DNA of 64,000 nt, taken from positions 1 through 64,000 of the forward strand of contig JAWLFQ010000003.1 in the NCBI GenBank assembly GCA_041685505.1, given 5' to 3'. Source of the DNA: T1Sed10-7 sp041685505. GTDB taxonomy: Bacteria > Actinomycetota > Nitriliruptoria > Nitriliruptorales > Nitriliruptoraceae. Positions 33,429 to 42,348 of the stretch are shown here, piece by piece (within the stretch, counting starts at the first letter, position 1; every line of letters begins with the position of its first letter). A program made the translations under genes and the position numbers. The notes beneath the pieces are model-generated. The model ran no database searches. It saw only the letters and a list, made by a program, of their open reading frames with translations, and was not told the origin of the DNA.

Positions 33429-35366
33429 TCACACCGCGTCCACGGGGTCGACATCGACGCGCAGGTCGCTGCCGGCCCGGCTCGCGGCCCGCCGGATCGG
33501 CGCGATGGCCGCCAGGGTCGCCGCACGGTCGTCGCACTTGAGCAGGTAGCCCTCACGGCCATCGGCCGGCACCGGTCCGAGGAGCTCGTCGCCCGGCGGC
33601 AGCGCGGCGCGCAGCTGGGGGGCCAGCGGTTGCCCCTCCAAGGTCGCCTGGGCGGGTGCGCTCAGGCGCAGCGCGTGCGCCGCCGGCGGGAAGCGCAACT
33701 CGGCGCGGGTGGCCGACTCCTGCCGCCAGAACCCACCGGGGTCCCAGGCAGCCAGCGCCGTGATCGCGGGATGGTCCGGTTCGCGGGTCTGGACCACCAC
33801 CCGAGCGGCCGCGGGGTCACGAGCACCGTGCACCGTCCACGCCGCGAGCTGGCAGGCCAGCCGCAGCACGTCCTCGGCGGCGTCGAGGCTCGGGCGGCGC
33901 AGCGAACCGTCCAGATCCGGCAGCACCACCGCACCCACGGGGCCGGGGGGACGGTCCAGCACCGAGCCACGGGTCAGCACGATGATGGCCGGCGGCGGTG
34001 GTGGGGTCCGGGCGTAGCCCTCGAGCACCACCACCGGCACCTCCGCGCTGCGCTCGAGCTCCCGTCCCAGCCGCAGCGCGCCTGCCGCCAGCGGGGCAAG
34101 ACCGTGGGCACCGCAGCCACCGCAGGCGGGCACCGGACGCACCCGGGCGCCGCAGCCCTCGCAGACCAACCCCCCTCCACCGTGGAAGGCCAGTGAGGCA
34201 CCGCAGCTGCGGCAGGCGGCACGGTCGCCGCAGCTGGTGCACACCAGCACACGGCCTTCGCCCCGACGGCTGGCGAGCAGCACGCCGTAGGTGCCCGCAC
34301 GGGTGGCGCTGCGCAGGGCCTGGCTGGCCTCGCGGGTGAGCCGGGCCCGGGGCTGGTCCTCCCCGGTGACGACCTGCACCCGCGGGCGGGCCCGCCGCTC
34401 GATCGCACGGTCCGCCACCACCGGCCGGACCCGGCGCTCGCGCAGCAGCCGCCACGCCACCGCCGAGGGCACGGTGCCCACGGCCAGTCCGACGCCACCG
34501 GCGCGCCGCGCGCGCTCCAGCACCACCTCACGGGCGTGGTGACGGGGGCTGCGGCGCTCCTTGTAGGCGGGGTTCGCCTCGTCCAGGATGACCGCCAGAC
34601 CCAGCCGCGCCAGCGGCACGAAGGCCGCGCCGCGCTCCCCCACCACCACCCGGGCGTGCCCGGTCCGCGCTTCGAGCCACCGACGGTAGAGCGCCCGCGC
34701 GGCGGGGCCACCGCGCAGATCGACCGCCAGGTCGCCCGCAGCTGCCACCACGGCGTCGGCGGTGGGCGACGCGGGGTCGGGTACCAGCACCAGGACGTCC
34801 CGGTCATGCGCCAGGGTGAGCTGGGTGAGCTCCGCGAGCCGGGCCGCGACGTCCTCCCCCGGCAGCGGACGCCACAGGTAGGAACCGCTGCCGCCGCCCA
34901 CCGCAGCGCGCAGCTCCCGGCCCGAACCGCCGTAGGCCGACCAGGCCGCGTCCAGACGCGCGGCATCGACGGGTGGGTCGCTGCTCGGTCGCGGCGCGCG
35001 CGGGTACCACCCGGCAGCGGCAGCCCGTCGCTCCACGTCCACGGTGCGATCGGGCAGGGCGTGGCGGATCACATCGGCCAGGGGGGCACCGAACCGCGCC
35101 GCGGCCCAGCGCAGCAGCTCGAGCTCGTCCGGCTCGACCCACCGGTGCTCGCCCAGGACCCGGGCGATCGGCCGCAGGCGGTCGGCCGCCACCTCGGTGT
35201 CGGTGGCGTGGCCGACCACCAGTCCGCGGACGCGCCGACCTGCGAAGGCGACCAGCACGCGCTGTCCCACCGCCACCTCGACGCCCTCGGGGACGAGGTA
35301 GTCGAAGGGGTGGTCGAGGTGGTAGGGGGCGACCTCGACGACGACGCGTGCGAGGTGCGGCACCAC
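33429..35366 (-). CDS. priA: PriA-like primosomal protein N', helicase motifs degenerate
   Basis: Replication restart protein of the actinobacterial type, 645 residues. The N-terminal DNA-binding domain (HLDHPFDYLVPEGVEVAVGQRVLVAFAGRRVRGLVV) is well kept. The ATPase core is not: the Walker A region (157-172) lacks GKT, and DEEH is replaced by DEAN (262-265). The zinc-binding cysteine pairs are present (Cys376, 379, 385, 388, 402, 405, 415, 418). It probably binds forks and partners without unwinding DNA. GTG 35366 or GTG 35363 starts two to five bases after the metK stop. Confidence 0.9.
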   Translation of the reverse strand: MVPHLARVVVEVAPYHLDHPFDYLVPEGVEVAVGQRVLVAFAGRRVRGLVVGHATDTEVAADRLRPIARVLGEHRWVEPDELELLRWAAARFGAPLADVIRHALPDRTVDVERRAAAAGWYPRAPRPSSDPPVDAARLDAAWSAYGGSGRELRAAVGGGSGSYLWRPLPGEDVAARLAELTQLTLAHDRDVLVLVPDPASPTADAVVAAAGDLAVDLRGGPAARALYRRWLEARTGHARVVVGERGAAFVPLARLGLAVILDEANPAYKERRSPRHHAREVVLERARRAGGVGLAVGTVPSAVAWRLLRERRVRPVVADRAIERRARPRVQVVTGEDQPRARLTREASQALRSATRAGTYGVLLASRRGEGRVLVCTSCGDRAACRSCGASLAFHGGGGLVCEGCGARVRPVPACGGCGAHGLAPLAAGALRLGRELERSAEVPVVVLEGYARTPPPPPAIIVLTRGSVLDRPPGPVGAVVLPDLDGSLRRPSLDAAEDVLRLACQLAAWTVHGARDPAAARVVVQTREPDHPAITALAAWDPGGFWRQESATRAELRFPPAAHALRLSAPAQATLEGQPLAPQLRAALPPGDELLGPVPADGREGYLLKCDDRAATLAAIAPIRRAASRAGSDLRVDVDPVDAV

Positions 35367-35368
35367 CG

Positions 35369-36550
<1,182 letters not shown>

Positions 36551-36619
36551 GGGTCGCTCCTCGGACAGGTGTGGCCGACCAGGTGGGCGCGCGCAGCCTA
36601 TCCGCGGCCGCGGGCACCC

Positions 36620-37870
36620 TCAGCCCTGCCCGGGTCCCTGCAGCCGGGCCACGACCGCGTCGAGGATGCGCTCGGCGACGGCGCGCTTGCTGGCCAGGGC
36701 CACCGCGGTCCGCTCGCCATCACGGTCGAGGATCACGACCCGGTTGTCCGCCACCTCGAAGCCCGCATCGGTCGCGGAGACGTCGTTGACCACGAGCAGA
36801 TCAGCGCTCTTGGCGGCCAGTTTGGCCCGGCCGTTGGCCTCGGCGGTGTCGGTCTCCGCCGCGAAACCGACCAGCAGGGGCCGGGTGGCGGCGCCACGGG
36901 CCGCGCCGAGCTCGGCGAGGATGTCGGGGTTGGCCTCGAGGGTGATCGTCGGCACGCCCCGCGCCTTCTTCAGCTTGTGGGTCGCGACCTGCGCCGGTCG
37001 GAAATCCGCCACCGCCGCGGCCTTGATGATCGCGTCCACTCGTTCGCGTCTGGCCATGACCGCCGCGTGCATCTCGACGGCGGTGACCACATCGGTGCGC
37101 GTGACCCCCGGCGGTGTCACGAGCTCGGTCGGCGCCGCGACGAGCTCCACCTCGGCACCACGTTCCGCCGCCGCAGCGGCCAGGGCGAAACCCATCCGTC
37201 CGCTCGAGCGGTTGCCGAGGTAGCGCACGGGGTCGATGGGTTCACGTGTCCCGCCGGCGGTGACCAGCACCCGGCGTCCCGCGAGGTCGCGAGGGCTGTC
37301 GGCGGCTGCGGTGGGAACCGCGGCGATGACCGCCTCGAGGGCGAGTTCGGGCGCCACCACCCGTCCCGGACCGGCGTCGCCACCCATCAGGGCCCCCTCG
37401 TCGGGCCCCACGAGGCGCACGCCGCGATCGGTGAGCACGGCGGCGTTCGCCCGGGTCGCCGGGTGCTGCCACATCTCGGTGTGCATGGCGGGCGCCAGCA
37501 CCAGGGGGCAGGTCGCGGCCAGCAGCGTGGTCGACAGCAGATCGTCGGCCAGCCCATGGGCCAGCTTCGCCAGGGTGTGTGCAGTGGCCGGGTAGACCAG
37601 CGCCACCTCGGCAGCGCGGCCCAGGGCCACGTGGGTGCCGCCGGCGATGTCCTCCCACACCTCGCTGCGGACGCGACGACCGGTCAGGCCCTCGAAGGTC
37701 GCCGCGCCCACGAAGTGGGTGGCCCCCCGGGTGAGCACCACGTCGACCTGTGCCCCGGCCTGGACGAGCAGCCGCACCAGCAGCGCGGCCTTGTAGGCCG
37801 CGATGCCTCCCGTCACCCCCACCAGGACGCGGACGCCGTCGAGTCGGCTCGCAGACGCCTCCGACGCCAC
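36620..37870 (-). CDS. coaBC: Bifunctional phosphopantothenoylcysteine decarboxylase/synthetase
   Basis: Two steps of coenzyme A synthesis. The N-terminal flavoprotein decarboxylase (CoaC, about 1-190) has GGIAAYKA, the catalytic His80 in THVALGRAAEV and PAMHTEMW (127-134). The C-terminal synthetase (CoaB, from about 198) starts RRVLVTAGGTREPIDPVRYLGNRSSGRMG. It has 416 residues. GTG 37870 lies two bases after the rpoZ stop, the usual rpoZ-coaBC order. The substrate-binding loop of CoaC lacks the E. coli-type cysteine (LMGGDAGPGR), as I recall for other actinobacteria. Confidence 0.95.
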   Translation of the reverse strand: MASEASASRLDGVRVLVGVTGGIAAYKAALLVRLLVQAGAQVDVVLTRGATHFVGAATFEGLTGRRVRSEVWEDIAGGTHVALGRAAEVALVYPATAHTLAKLAHGLADDLLSTTLLAATCPLVLAPAMHTEMWQHPATRANAAVLTDRGVRLVGPDEGALMGGDAGPGRVVAPELALEAVIAAVPTAAADSPRDLAGRRVLVTAGGTREPIDPVRYLGNRSSGRMGFALAAAAAERGAEVELVAAPTELVTPPGVTRTDVVTAVEMHAAVMARRERVDAIIKAAAVADFRPAQVATHKLKKARGVPTITLEANPDILAELGAARGAATRPLLVGFAAETDTAEANGRAKLAAKSADLLVVNDVSATDAGFEVADNRVVILDRDGERTAVALASKRAVAERILDAVVARLQGPGQG

Positions 37871-37872
37871 GC

Positions 37873-38205
37873 TCAGGCCGGTTCGTCCCGGTCCTCGGTG
37901 GCGACCACGGTGAGGCCGTCCTCGGTGACCGCCGGTGTCGGTTCGGCCGCCACCTCGATCTTGCCCTGGGCGATCTCCTCCAGGGCGATCGACAGCGGCT
38001 TGTTGGTGTCGGTGGTCAGCAGCGGCGGCACGAAGGCCCCCATGCCCTCACCGAGCTGGGCGTAGTAACCGTTGATCTCGCGGGCGCGCTTGGCGGCGAG
38101 GTGGACGAGGTGGAAGCGTGAGTCCACCTTGTCCATGAGGTCGTCGATGCGTGCGATGACGGTGCCTTCCCTGCGTGCCTCGAGGCGAGCTGCGGTCCGG
38201 ACCAC
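37873..38205 (-). CDS. rpoZ: RNA polymerase omega subunit
   Basis: Small assembly subunit of RNA polymerase, 110 residues. The core VDSRFHLVHLAAKRAREINGYYAQLGEG followed by KPLSIALEEIAQGKIE matches actinobacterial omega. GTG 38205 gives a 16-residue basic lead before IARIDDLMDK. The ribosome site is weak (GAGGG), so a shorter form starting close to that IARIDD segment from a rare codon cannot be excluded. It heads the rpoZ-coaBC-metK-priA unit. gmk, usually its neighbour, lies on the far side of the LemA pair. Confidence 0.93.
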   Translation of the reverse strand: MVRTAARLEARREGTVIARIDDLMDKVDSRFHLVHLAAKRAREINGYYAQLGEGMGAFVPPLLTTDTNKPLSIALEEIAQGKIEVAAEPTPAVTEDGLTVVATEDRDEPA

Positions 38206-38354
38206 GCCACCCTCGGCGGCGTGACAGCCCGGGGCGGTCTGGAGGCGCAGCGTACCGCCGGGCTGCGCACCTGCTCAAGCGCGGTCCGGCGAGCTAGCGT
38301 GACGGCCGATCGCCGGCTCGACCCCGACCGCGGGCGGGTCCCCAGGGGAGCACC

Positions 38355-39170
38355 GTGCTCGACATCGCCACCACCTCCGGCCCCCGCCTCGGGCAGTTGC
38401 TCGTGGTCGCGGCGGTGGTGCTGCTCGCGGCCTGGGTGCTGCGGGAGCAGCACCGCCGTCGCCTCCGGGCCGCGCTGGCGCGGTTCGTCGCACGGCAGGA
38501 CGGCTGGCACCGCCAGGCCTGGCCCTGCGGCGTCCAACCGGACCTGCTGGTGGGCCGTTTCGCCGCCACGCCCCGCGGCGACCGCCGGTACGGCGTCGAG
38601 TACGCGGCGGGCGGGCCCCTGGAGCTGCAGATCGACGGCCGCCCCACCACCTGCGAGGTGTCCTGCTTCCAGTGGTTCCACGAGCGACGACGCCGCTCCC
38701 ACGACAACCGGGGCGTGCGCAGCACCTCCTACGAGCGCCGGCGTGAGCTGGTGGTGCTGTGCCGGTTGCCGCTCCACACGCGCCGGTCGGTCTCCATCGG
38801 CCCGGAGTCGCTCCTCGGGCGCATCGGCCTGACCCGTGGTGGCGAGCAACTGGAGTCGGAGTCCTTCAACCGGCGGTTCCGGGTGGAGGGCCGCGACAGG
38901 GAGCTGGTCGTGCGCCTGCTCGACGCACAGCTGCAGGAACTGCTCGTGGCGGCCTACACCGGGCGCAGCGTCGAGTTCAGCGACGACCTGCTGGCGCTGG
39001 GCGGCCCTCCCGATCACCGGGACAGCAGCCTGGCCGGGATCGTGGGGACCTACCCGGCGATGGTGCAGGACCTCGCACGGCTGGTCCGCGACATCCCCCA
39101 CAGCTTCTGGCGCGCGCTCGGATCCGACGAGCCGAGCGCTCCTCCGCCGCACACCCCCTGGGAGCGGTAG
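38355..39170 (+). CDS. Membrane-anchored LemA-partner protein, DUF3137-like
   Basis: A 271-residue protein with one N-terminal membrane segment (about 13-28, LGQLLVVAAVVLLAAW) followed by basic residues, so the bulk is probably cytoplasmic. The globular part has LLGRIGLTRGGEQLESESFNRRFRVEG (about 155-181) and RLLDAQLQELLVAAYTG, resembling DUF3137-type domains often found beside LemA; I am not certain of the family. GTG 38355 follows AGGGGAG by four bases. It ends one base before lemA, so the two are coupled. Function unknown. The divergent gap to rpoZ is only 149 bases and holds a TAGCGT -10-like hexamer at 38295. Confidence 0.75.
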   Translation: MLDIATTSGPRLGQLLVVAAVVLLAAWVLREQHRRRLRAALARFVARQDGWHRQAWPCGVQPDLLVGRFAATPRGDRRYGVEYAAGGPLELQIDGRPTTCEVSCFQWFHERRRRSHDNRGVRSTSYERRRELVVLCRLPLHTRRSVSIGPESLLGRIGLTRGGEQLESESFNRRFRVEGRDRELVVRLLDAQLQELLVAAYTGRSVEFSDDLLALGGPPDHRDSSLAGIVGTYPAMVQDLARLVRDIPHSFWRALGSDEPSAPPPHTPWER

Positions 39171-39737
39171 ATGGACGCCTGGCTGGTGGTCGTCCTGCCC
39201 GTGGTCCTGCTGCTGGTGCTGGTGGTGGTGTCCTACAACCGGTTCATCGCCCAACTGGCCTCGATCGACGCCACCTGGGCCAACATCGAGGCACAGCTGC
39301 AACGCCGCCACGATCTGGTGCCCAACCTGGTCGCGGCGGTCCAGGGCTACGCGGCCCACGAGCGCGGTGTCCTCGAAGGGGTGACCGCGGCGCGGGCGCG
39401 GGCGATCGCGGCGGTGCCCCCGCAGGTACCCATCGAGGAGCAGGCACGTGCCGAGGACGGACTCACCCAGGGCCTGTCGAGCCTGCTGGCGGTGACGGAG
39501 GCCTACCCGCAGCTGCGCAGCGATGCGGTCTTCCGCGACCTGCAGCGCCAGTTGGTGGAGACCGAGGACCGGATCGCCGCAGCACGGCGGCTGTACAACC
39601 TGGAGGTCGCCTCCTACGAGCGGCGACGGCGTGCGGTGCCCTCCAACCTCGTCGCCAGCGCGGTCGACCTCCAGCCGCGACGGATGTTCGAGATCCGTGA
39701 CCCGGCCGCTGCACACGCACCCCACGTCCCGCGCTGA
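39171..39737 (+). CDS. lemA: LemA family protein
   Basis: An N-terminal membrane helix (about 3-21) is followed by the LemA helical bundle: SIDATWANIEAQLQRRHDLVPNLVAAVQGYAAHERGVLEGV (34-74) is the diagnostic block, and LRSDAVFRDLQRQLVETEDRIAAARRLYN (about 117-145) follows. It has 188 residues. LemA proteins are membrane-associated with an external helical domain and no settled biochemical role. ATG 39171 directly follows the stop of the partner gene and shares its GGGAG. It meets gmk tail-to-tail across 43 bases. Confidence 0.92.
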   Translation: MDAWLVVVLPVVLLLVLVVVSYNRFIAQLASIDATWANIEAQLQRRHDLVPNLVAAVQGYAAHERGVLEGVTAARARAIAAVPPQVPIEEQARAEDGLTQGLSSLLAVTEAYPQLRSDAVFRDLQRQLVETEDRIAAARRLYNLEVASYERRRRAVPSNLVASAVDLQPRRMFEIRDPAAAHAPHVPR

Positions 39738-39780
39738 GCGCGGACGCCGGGCTTCGTGCCGCACCTCGGTGCGCCGCCCT

Positions 39781-40356
39781 TCAGTCCGGCTGGTGGCGCG
39801 CCTGCTCGATGATGGCCACCACCTCGGCGACGCAGCGGTCGATGTCGTCGTTGACCACCTGGACGTCGAAGCGCTCGGCCTGGTCGAGCTCCTCGCGGGC
39901 CCGGGCGAGACGGCGGTGCAGCGCCGCGGGCTCCTCGGTGCCCCGGCTGCGCAGGCGACGCTCGAGCTCCTCGAAGGTCGGGGGGATGAGGAACACCAGC
40001 AGTGCGCCGGGATCGTGCGCCTTGACCTGGAGCGCCCCCTGGAGCTCGATGTCGAGCACCACCACGTGACCGGCGGCGACGGCCGCCGCCACGGGCTCGC
40101 TCGGGGTGCCGTAGCGGTTGCCGGCGTACTCGGCCCACTCGAGCAGCGCGTCGTTGTCGATCAGTTCCTGGAAGCGCTCCGGCGTCACGAAGTGGTAGTC
40201 CACCCCGTCCTCCTCGCCGGCGCGGGGGGCACGGGTGGTGGCCGAGACCGACAGCACCGCATCGGGCAGCAGGGCGCGGACACGGGCGTGGACGGTGCCC
40301 TTGCCCACGCCGGAGGGTCCGGCCATGACCACCAACAACCCGCGCCGACCGGTCAC
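39781..40356 (-). CDS. gmk: Guanylate kinase
   Basis: Phosphorylates GMP to GDP. It has the P-loop GPSGVGKGT (13-21), the GMP-binding SATTRAPRAGEEDGVDYHFV (38-57), and the LID and C-terminal segments, 191 residues. GTG 40356 overlaps the mihF stop by GTGA. The usual downstream neighbour rpoZ is displaced by the opposite-strand LemA pair, so gmk probably ends its own transcript here. Confidence 0.96.
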   Translation of the reverse strand: MTGRRGLLVVMAGPSGVGKGTVHARVRALLPDAVLSVSATTRAPRAGEEDGVDYHFVTPERFQELIDNDALLEWAEYAGNRYGTPSEPVAAAVAAGHVVVLDIELQGALQVKAHDPGALLVFLIPPTFEELERRLRSRGTEEPAALHRRLARAREELDQAERFDVQVVNDDIDRCVAEVVAIIEQARHQPD

Positions 40357-40673
40357 TGGCGTCGCACGAAGGCGTCGACCAGTGCCGTGCGCTGCCGCGG
40401 ACCGAGCCCGCGCAGACGTCGTGACCGGGCGATCTTCAGCTGCGCCATGAGCCGCTCGACCTTGACCGGTCCCATGGCCGGCATGGCTTCCAGGACCTCG
40501 CTGACGCGCATCTTCGCCAGCACCTCCGAGTCCTCGGCGGCGTCGAGCACCGCGGTGAGGGTGGTGTCACCGGCCTTGAGCTGCTGCTTGATCCGGGCCC
40601 GTTCCCGCCGGGCGTCGGCGGCCTTCTCGAGCGCGGCGCGCCGTTGCTCGGGGTCGAGATCGGGCAGGGGCAT
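40353..40673 (-). CDS. mihF: Actinobacterial integration host factor mIHF
   Basis: Small basic nucleoid protein specific to actinobacteria, 106 residues. The core KMRVSEVLEAMPAMGPVKVERLMAQLKIARSRRLRGLGPRQ contains the helix-two-turns-helix DNA-binding region typical of mIHF. ATG 40673 is preferred over GTG 40676 because GGAG then has a five-base spacer. The mihF-gmk pair is a strong actinobacterial marker. The divergent 228-base region towards the nucleotidase gene has a TAGGCT -10-like element on the minus strand (40732-40737). Confidence 0.94.
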   Translation of the reverse strand: MPLPDLDPEQRRAALEKAADARRERARIKQQLKAGDTTLTAVLDAAEDSEVLAKMRVSEVLEAMPAMGPVKVERLMAQLKIARSRRLRGLGPRQRTALVDAFVRRQ

Positions 40674-40904
40674 CACGGCTCCGGGTCATCGGTCGGGGCC
40701 CGACGTCGTGGGTGCGCCGGCGTGGCGTCGTAGCCTAGTGCGTGGCCCGTCCACGACCGCCGTGCACCCGGGTCCGCGTCCGCGGCGGCCAGCCACGGCC
40801 TCCACCCGAGCGAGGGCGCCGCGCGTTAGCGTCGCGCACGGCCGCCGCACACCCCGGTCGTCGCCGGTGACCCACGCGACCCCGGATCAGCCACAGGAGC
40901 AAGG

Positions 40905-41591
40905 ATGAGCACCGGCACGCCGATCGTGCTCGGCGTCGACCTCGACGGCGTCTGTGCGGACTACGAGGGCGCCTTCCGGGCCTCGGTGGCCCGCCAGCGT
41001 GGCCTCGACCCGGCCACGTTGGCACCCCAGACGATCCTGGACGCCTACTCGCAGTGGGGCCTGAGCTTCGAGGAGTTCGAGGAGGCGCACCGCCGTGCGG
41101 TGGTCGAGGACCGCATGTTCCGGCGCATGCAGCCGCTACCCGGGGTGTCCGACGCGCTGTGGCAGCTGTCCGATGCCGGGGTGTGGATCCGGATCATCAC
41201 GCACCGACTGATCTTCAACTGGGCGCACGAGGCCTCCGCAGCCGACACCGCAGCCTGGCTGGACGCGCACCAGATCCCCTACCGCGACCTGTGTTTCATC
41301 GGCGACAAGCCGAACGTCGGGGCCGATCTGTACGTGGACGACTCCCCCACCAACATCCTGTCCCTGCGCGCGGCAGGCCGCACGGCGATCGTGTTCGACC
41401 AGCCCTACAACCGGCATCTCCCCGGCCCCCGGGCGGAGACCTGGGAGGAGGTGGTGCGCCTGGTGCAGGAGGAGCTCACCGCACGGGATCGCCAGCTGCC
41501 ACTGCCGCTGCGCGAGCCGCCGGAGCAGCCGACCCCGACCCAGACACCGCCGCAGGCACACACCGCACGAGCGGGCGAGAAGGAGGCATGA
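40905..41591 (+). CDS. 5' nucleotidase, deoxy (Pyp/NT5C HAD family)
   Basis: HAD-superfamily phosphatase of the 5'(3')-deoxyribonucleotidase group. Motif I is DLDGVCADYEG (nucleophile Asp and acid Asp), motif II the Thr in IITHR, and motif IV the DD in LYVDDSPTN. The core is about 195 residues; the last 30 are proline/threonine-rich and probably disordered. ATG 40905 follows AGGAGCAAGG. It ends four bases before pyrE, whose AGGAGG lies inside its last codons, so a role in pyrimidine nucleotide balance is likely but inferred. Confidence 0.85.
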   Translation: MSTGTPIVLGVDLDGVCADYEGAFRASVARQRGLDPATLAPQTILDAYSQWGLSFEEFEEAHRRAVVEDRMFRRMQPLPGVSDALWQLSDAGVWIRIITHRLIFNWAHEASAADTAAWLDAHQIPYRDLCFIGDKPNVGADLYVDDSPTNILSLRAAGRTAIVFDQPYNRHLPGPRAETWEEVVRLVQEELTARDRQLPLPLREPPEQPTPTQTPPQAHTARAGEKEA

Positions 41592-41594
41592 GCG

Positions 41595-42323
41595 ATGGCG
41601 GAGATCGAGGACCCGCGGACGCGCACCGCGGCGTTCGTGCACTTCATGGTGTCCTGCGGGGTGCTGCGCTTCGGTGACTTCGTGGGCAGGTCCGGGCGTC
41701 GCATGCCCTACTTCATCGACGCGGGCCGCTACCGCTCGGGCCAGCAGCTGGCCACCCTGGGCCGCTTCTACGCGGCCGCGATCGACGACGCCTTCGCCGA
41801 CGAGGTCGATGTGCTGTTCGGCCCGGCCTACAAGGGGATCCCGTTGGCGGTCACCACCGGTATCGCGCTGGCCGCGCACCACGGTCGCGACCTCGGTGTG
41901 TGCTTCGACCGCAAGGAGGCCAAGGACCACGGGGAAGGTGGGCGGTTGATCGGCCACCAACTGCGCGACGGCGACCGCGTGGTCATCGTCGAGGACGTGA
42001 CCACCGCCGGGACCTCGGTTCGGGCCACCGTGCCGCTGCTGCGCGCGCAGGCGGACATCGAGGTGGTGGGGTTGGTCGTCGGGGTCGATCGGCGGGAGCG
42101 GGGCAGCACCCCACGCTCGGCCCTCGAGGAGCTCGCGGAGGAGCTCGGACTGACCACCGTCGCGCTGGCCACGATCGATGACATCGTGACCCACCTCGAG
42201 CACGCCGAGGTTGACGGCCGGCCGGTGCTCACCAGCGCGGATGTGGCACGCATCGCCGCCTACCGCGCCGAGCACGGCTGTCAGGCCGAGCCGAGCCGGT
42301 CAGCGCGGCCCGGCGGCGGGTGA
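41595..42323 (+). CDS. pyrE: Orotate phosphoribosyltransferase family protein
   Basis: Type I phosphoribosyltransferase fold. The PRPP-binding motif is VVIVEDVTTAGTSVR (about 131-145), preceded by LFGPAYKGIPLAVTTGIALA and the flexible loop with DRKEAKDHGEGG, both characteristic of OPRTase. It has 242 residues; the C-terminal part (about 185-242) is longer than the minimal enzyme. AGGAGG (41581-41586) lies eight bases before ATG 41595. It is coupled to the nucleotidase and convergent with dnaE across 25 bases. Confidence 0.92.
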   Translation: MAEIEDPRTRTAAFVHFMVSCGVLRFGDFVGRSGRRMPYFIDAGRYRSGQQLATLGRFYAAAIDDAFADEVDVLFGPAYKGIPLAVTTGIALAAHHGRDLGVCFDRKEAKDHGEGGRLIGHQLRDGDRVVIVEDVTTAGTSVRATVPLLRAQADIEVVGLVVGVDRRERGSTPRSALEELAEELGLTTVALATIDDIVTHLEHAEVDGRPVLTSADVARIAAYRAEHGCQAEPSRSARPGGG

Positions 42324-42348
42324 CCGGTCCCACGGCGGGGCGCGAGCC

